From assembly GCA_910586835.1 (NCBI GenBank), contig CAJUJU010000015.1, positions 43,629 through 65,086 on the forward strand: 21,458 nucleotides of DNA, read 5' to 3'. The notes beneath the pieces were generated by a model. It saw nothing but the letters and a program-made list of their open reading frames with translations, ran no database searches and was not told the origin of the DNA. A program made the position numbers and the translations under genes. Shown here piece by piece: positions 20,546 to 21,458 of this stretch. Source of the DNA: an uncultured Acetatifactor sp. (GTDB lineage Bacteria; Bacillota; Clostridia; Lachnospirales; Lachnospiraceae). How positions within the stretch are numbered: the stretch's first letter is position 1; each line of letters opens with the position of its first letter.

Positions 20546-21458
20546 ATGATGAATAACAGATTGTACAAGCTGATGAACTGGCCCAAAATAGAAGAAATCA
20601 TTTATTCGGAATGCGATGCGCCCCATGAACTGCTTGGCCCCCACAAGGCGGGCAGCCAGACGCTGGTACAGGCCTTTTTTCCCGGGGCGAAGGAGGCGGC
20701 CATCGTCATGGTGGGAACGGAGGAACCCGTCCGGATGGAGCGTGCCGACGAGGACGGATATTTTGCCGTACTGCTTCCCATGCCGGTGAAGGAAGTGCCG
20801 GTGTATCACTATGTGGTAACGGACGGTGAGGGCGTCAGTACGGACAGGGGGGAGGCCTACCGCTATGAGCCCCTGATCACAAAGCAGGATACAGAGAAGT
20901 TCCGGAACGGAATCCACTATACTGTCTATGAGAAGCTGGGCGCTCATCCCATGGCGCTGGACGGCGTGCAGGGAACTTATTTCGCGGTGTGGGCGCCGGG
21001 AGCTCTGCGGGTCAGTGTGGTGGGGGACTTTAACAGCTGGGACGGCAGGGTGCACCAGATGAGACGACTCTGGGATTCCGGTATTTTTGAGCTCTTTGTC
21101 CCGGGAGCCGGGCCGGGGGACAACTATAAGTTTGAGCTGAAGCTGAGGGACGGCCTAACTTATCTGAAGGCGGATCCCTACTGCAACGCTGCACAGCTGA
21201 GGCCGGATACCGCATCGGTGATCACCGATCTCTACGGATTCATGTGGGAGGATGCGGACTTTGTGGCGAAAAGATCCGCCTTTCAGACGGGAAACGTGCC
21301 CATAAGCGTCTATGAGCTCTATCTGGGCTCTTTCACGAAACCGGCGGAGGGACAGGAATACGCGAATTACCGCACCATCGCCGAAAAGCTGATTCCCTAT
21401 GTGAAGGAAATGGGATATACCCATGTGGAACTGATGCCTGTGATGGAGCATCCCCTGG
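20546..21458 (+). CDS. glgB: 1,4-alpha-glucan branching enzyme, 3' partial
   Basis: Glycogen branching enzyme (GH13), which moves a segment of an alpha-1,4-glucan chain to a 1,6 position. I translated about 304 codons to the window edge. The N-terminal domain of GlgB (about 1-115, HELLGPHKAG) precedes a CBM48 domain (about 130-225, GTYFAVWAPGALRVSVVGDFNSWDG, then GIFELFVPG and YKFEL). The beginning of the barrel follows: PISVYELYLGSF (about 251-262) and YVKEMGYTHVELMPVMEHPL at the end. The catalytic residues lie beyond the window, so activity cannot be judged. GAGAGGA at 20534-20540 precedes the tandem ATG-ATG at 20546 and 20549; either may be used. The gene is about 30 nt after DUF1015 and probably cotranscribed. 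Other glg genes may follow outside the window. Confidence 0.92.
   Translation, partial: MMNNRLYKLMNWPKIEEIIYSECDAPHELLGPHKAGSQTLVQAFFPGAKEAAIVMVGTEEPVRMERADEDGYFAVLLPMPVKEVPVYHYVVTDGEGVSTDRGEAYRYEPLITKQDTEKFRNGIHYTVYEKLGAHPMALDGVQGTYFAVWAPGALRVSVVGDFNSWDGRVHQMRRLWDSGIFELFVPGAGPGDNYKFELKLRDGLTYLKADPYCNAAQLRPDTASVITDLYGFMWEDADFVAKRSAFQTGNVPISVYELYLGSFTKPAEGQEYANYRTIAEKLIPYVKEMGYTHVELMPVMEHPL

Noticed and set aside
19178..21055. Minus-strand open frame of over 600 codons across DUF1015 and glgB
   Set aside because: It lies opposite two recognisable genes, has no ribosome site or domain, and its composition matches a complementary shadow.

Overview
The window looks like chromosomal DNA of an anaerobic Gram-positive Clostridia, most likely a Lachnospiraceae-type Firmicute. 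This rests on purine-rich Shine-Dalgarno sites (GGAGG), GTG/TTG start options, moderately G+C-rich coding sequence, and a typical mix of SH3/NlpC-P60, VanY and YkuD wall enzymes, a short Clostridia-style SerA, DUF1015, and glycogen-type GH13 genes. No rRNA, tRNA, CRISPR array, insertion sequence or phage gene was seen. The assignment is inference from content; no database was consulted.

Left part (1-5265). A 5'-truncated SH3/NlpC-P60 hydrolase converges on a CapA-family membrane-anchored protein; the terminator of the first is coded inside the last codons of the second. The capA-like gene and a GH13 isoamylase/GlgX-like gene are divergently transcribed from closely spaced sigma-A-type promoters, and an exact 15-bp match to the right part of the E. 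coli lac operator lies just after the GH13 -10 box. The GH13 protein keeps the fold motifs of the debranching family but has lost all three catalytic carboxylates, so it reads as a conserved pseudoenzyme. It is followed directly by a DUF5662 gene and a very cysteine-rich small protein with heptad repeats.

Middle part (5266-10420). A beta-propeller lactonase-family gene converges on aroC (chorismate synthase). Divergent from aroC are a VanY-like D,D-carboxypeptidase with one zinc ligand replaced by Tyr, tgt (tRNA-guanine transglycosylase) directly downstream, and yajC with its own promoter and a leader hairpin.

Right part (10421-21458). A terminator-like hairpin separates yajC from leuB-ilvD-ilvB (branched-chain amino acid synthesis), followed by a YkuD L,D-transpeptidase. 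serC-serA (serine synthesis) have their own promoter and a strong terminator. A 94-aa unknown gene lies on the opposite strand, then a DUF1015 gene with a DGHHR box, and the first third of glgB (glycogen branching enzyme), which runs off the end.

The genes form three themes: cell-wall remodelling (NlpC/P60, CapA, VanY, YkuD), amino-acid synthesis (aroC, leuB-ilvD-ilvB, serC-serA), and glycogen-type glucan metabolism (pseudo-GH13, glgB). Most are ordinary housekeeping genes. The points of real interest are the dead GH13, the lac-operator-like site, the VanY ligand change, the Cys-rich protein, and DUF1015 beside the serine operon.
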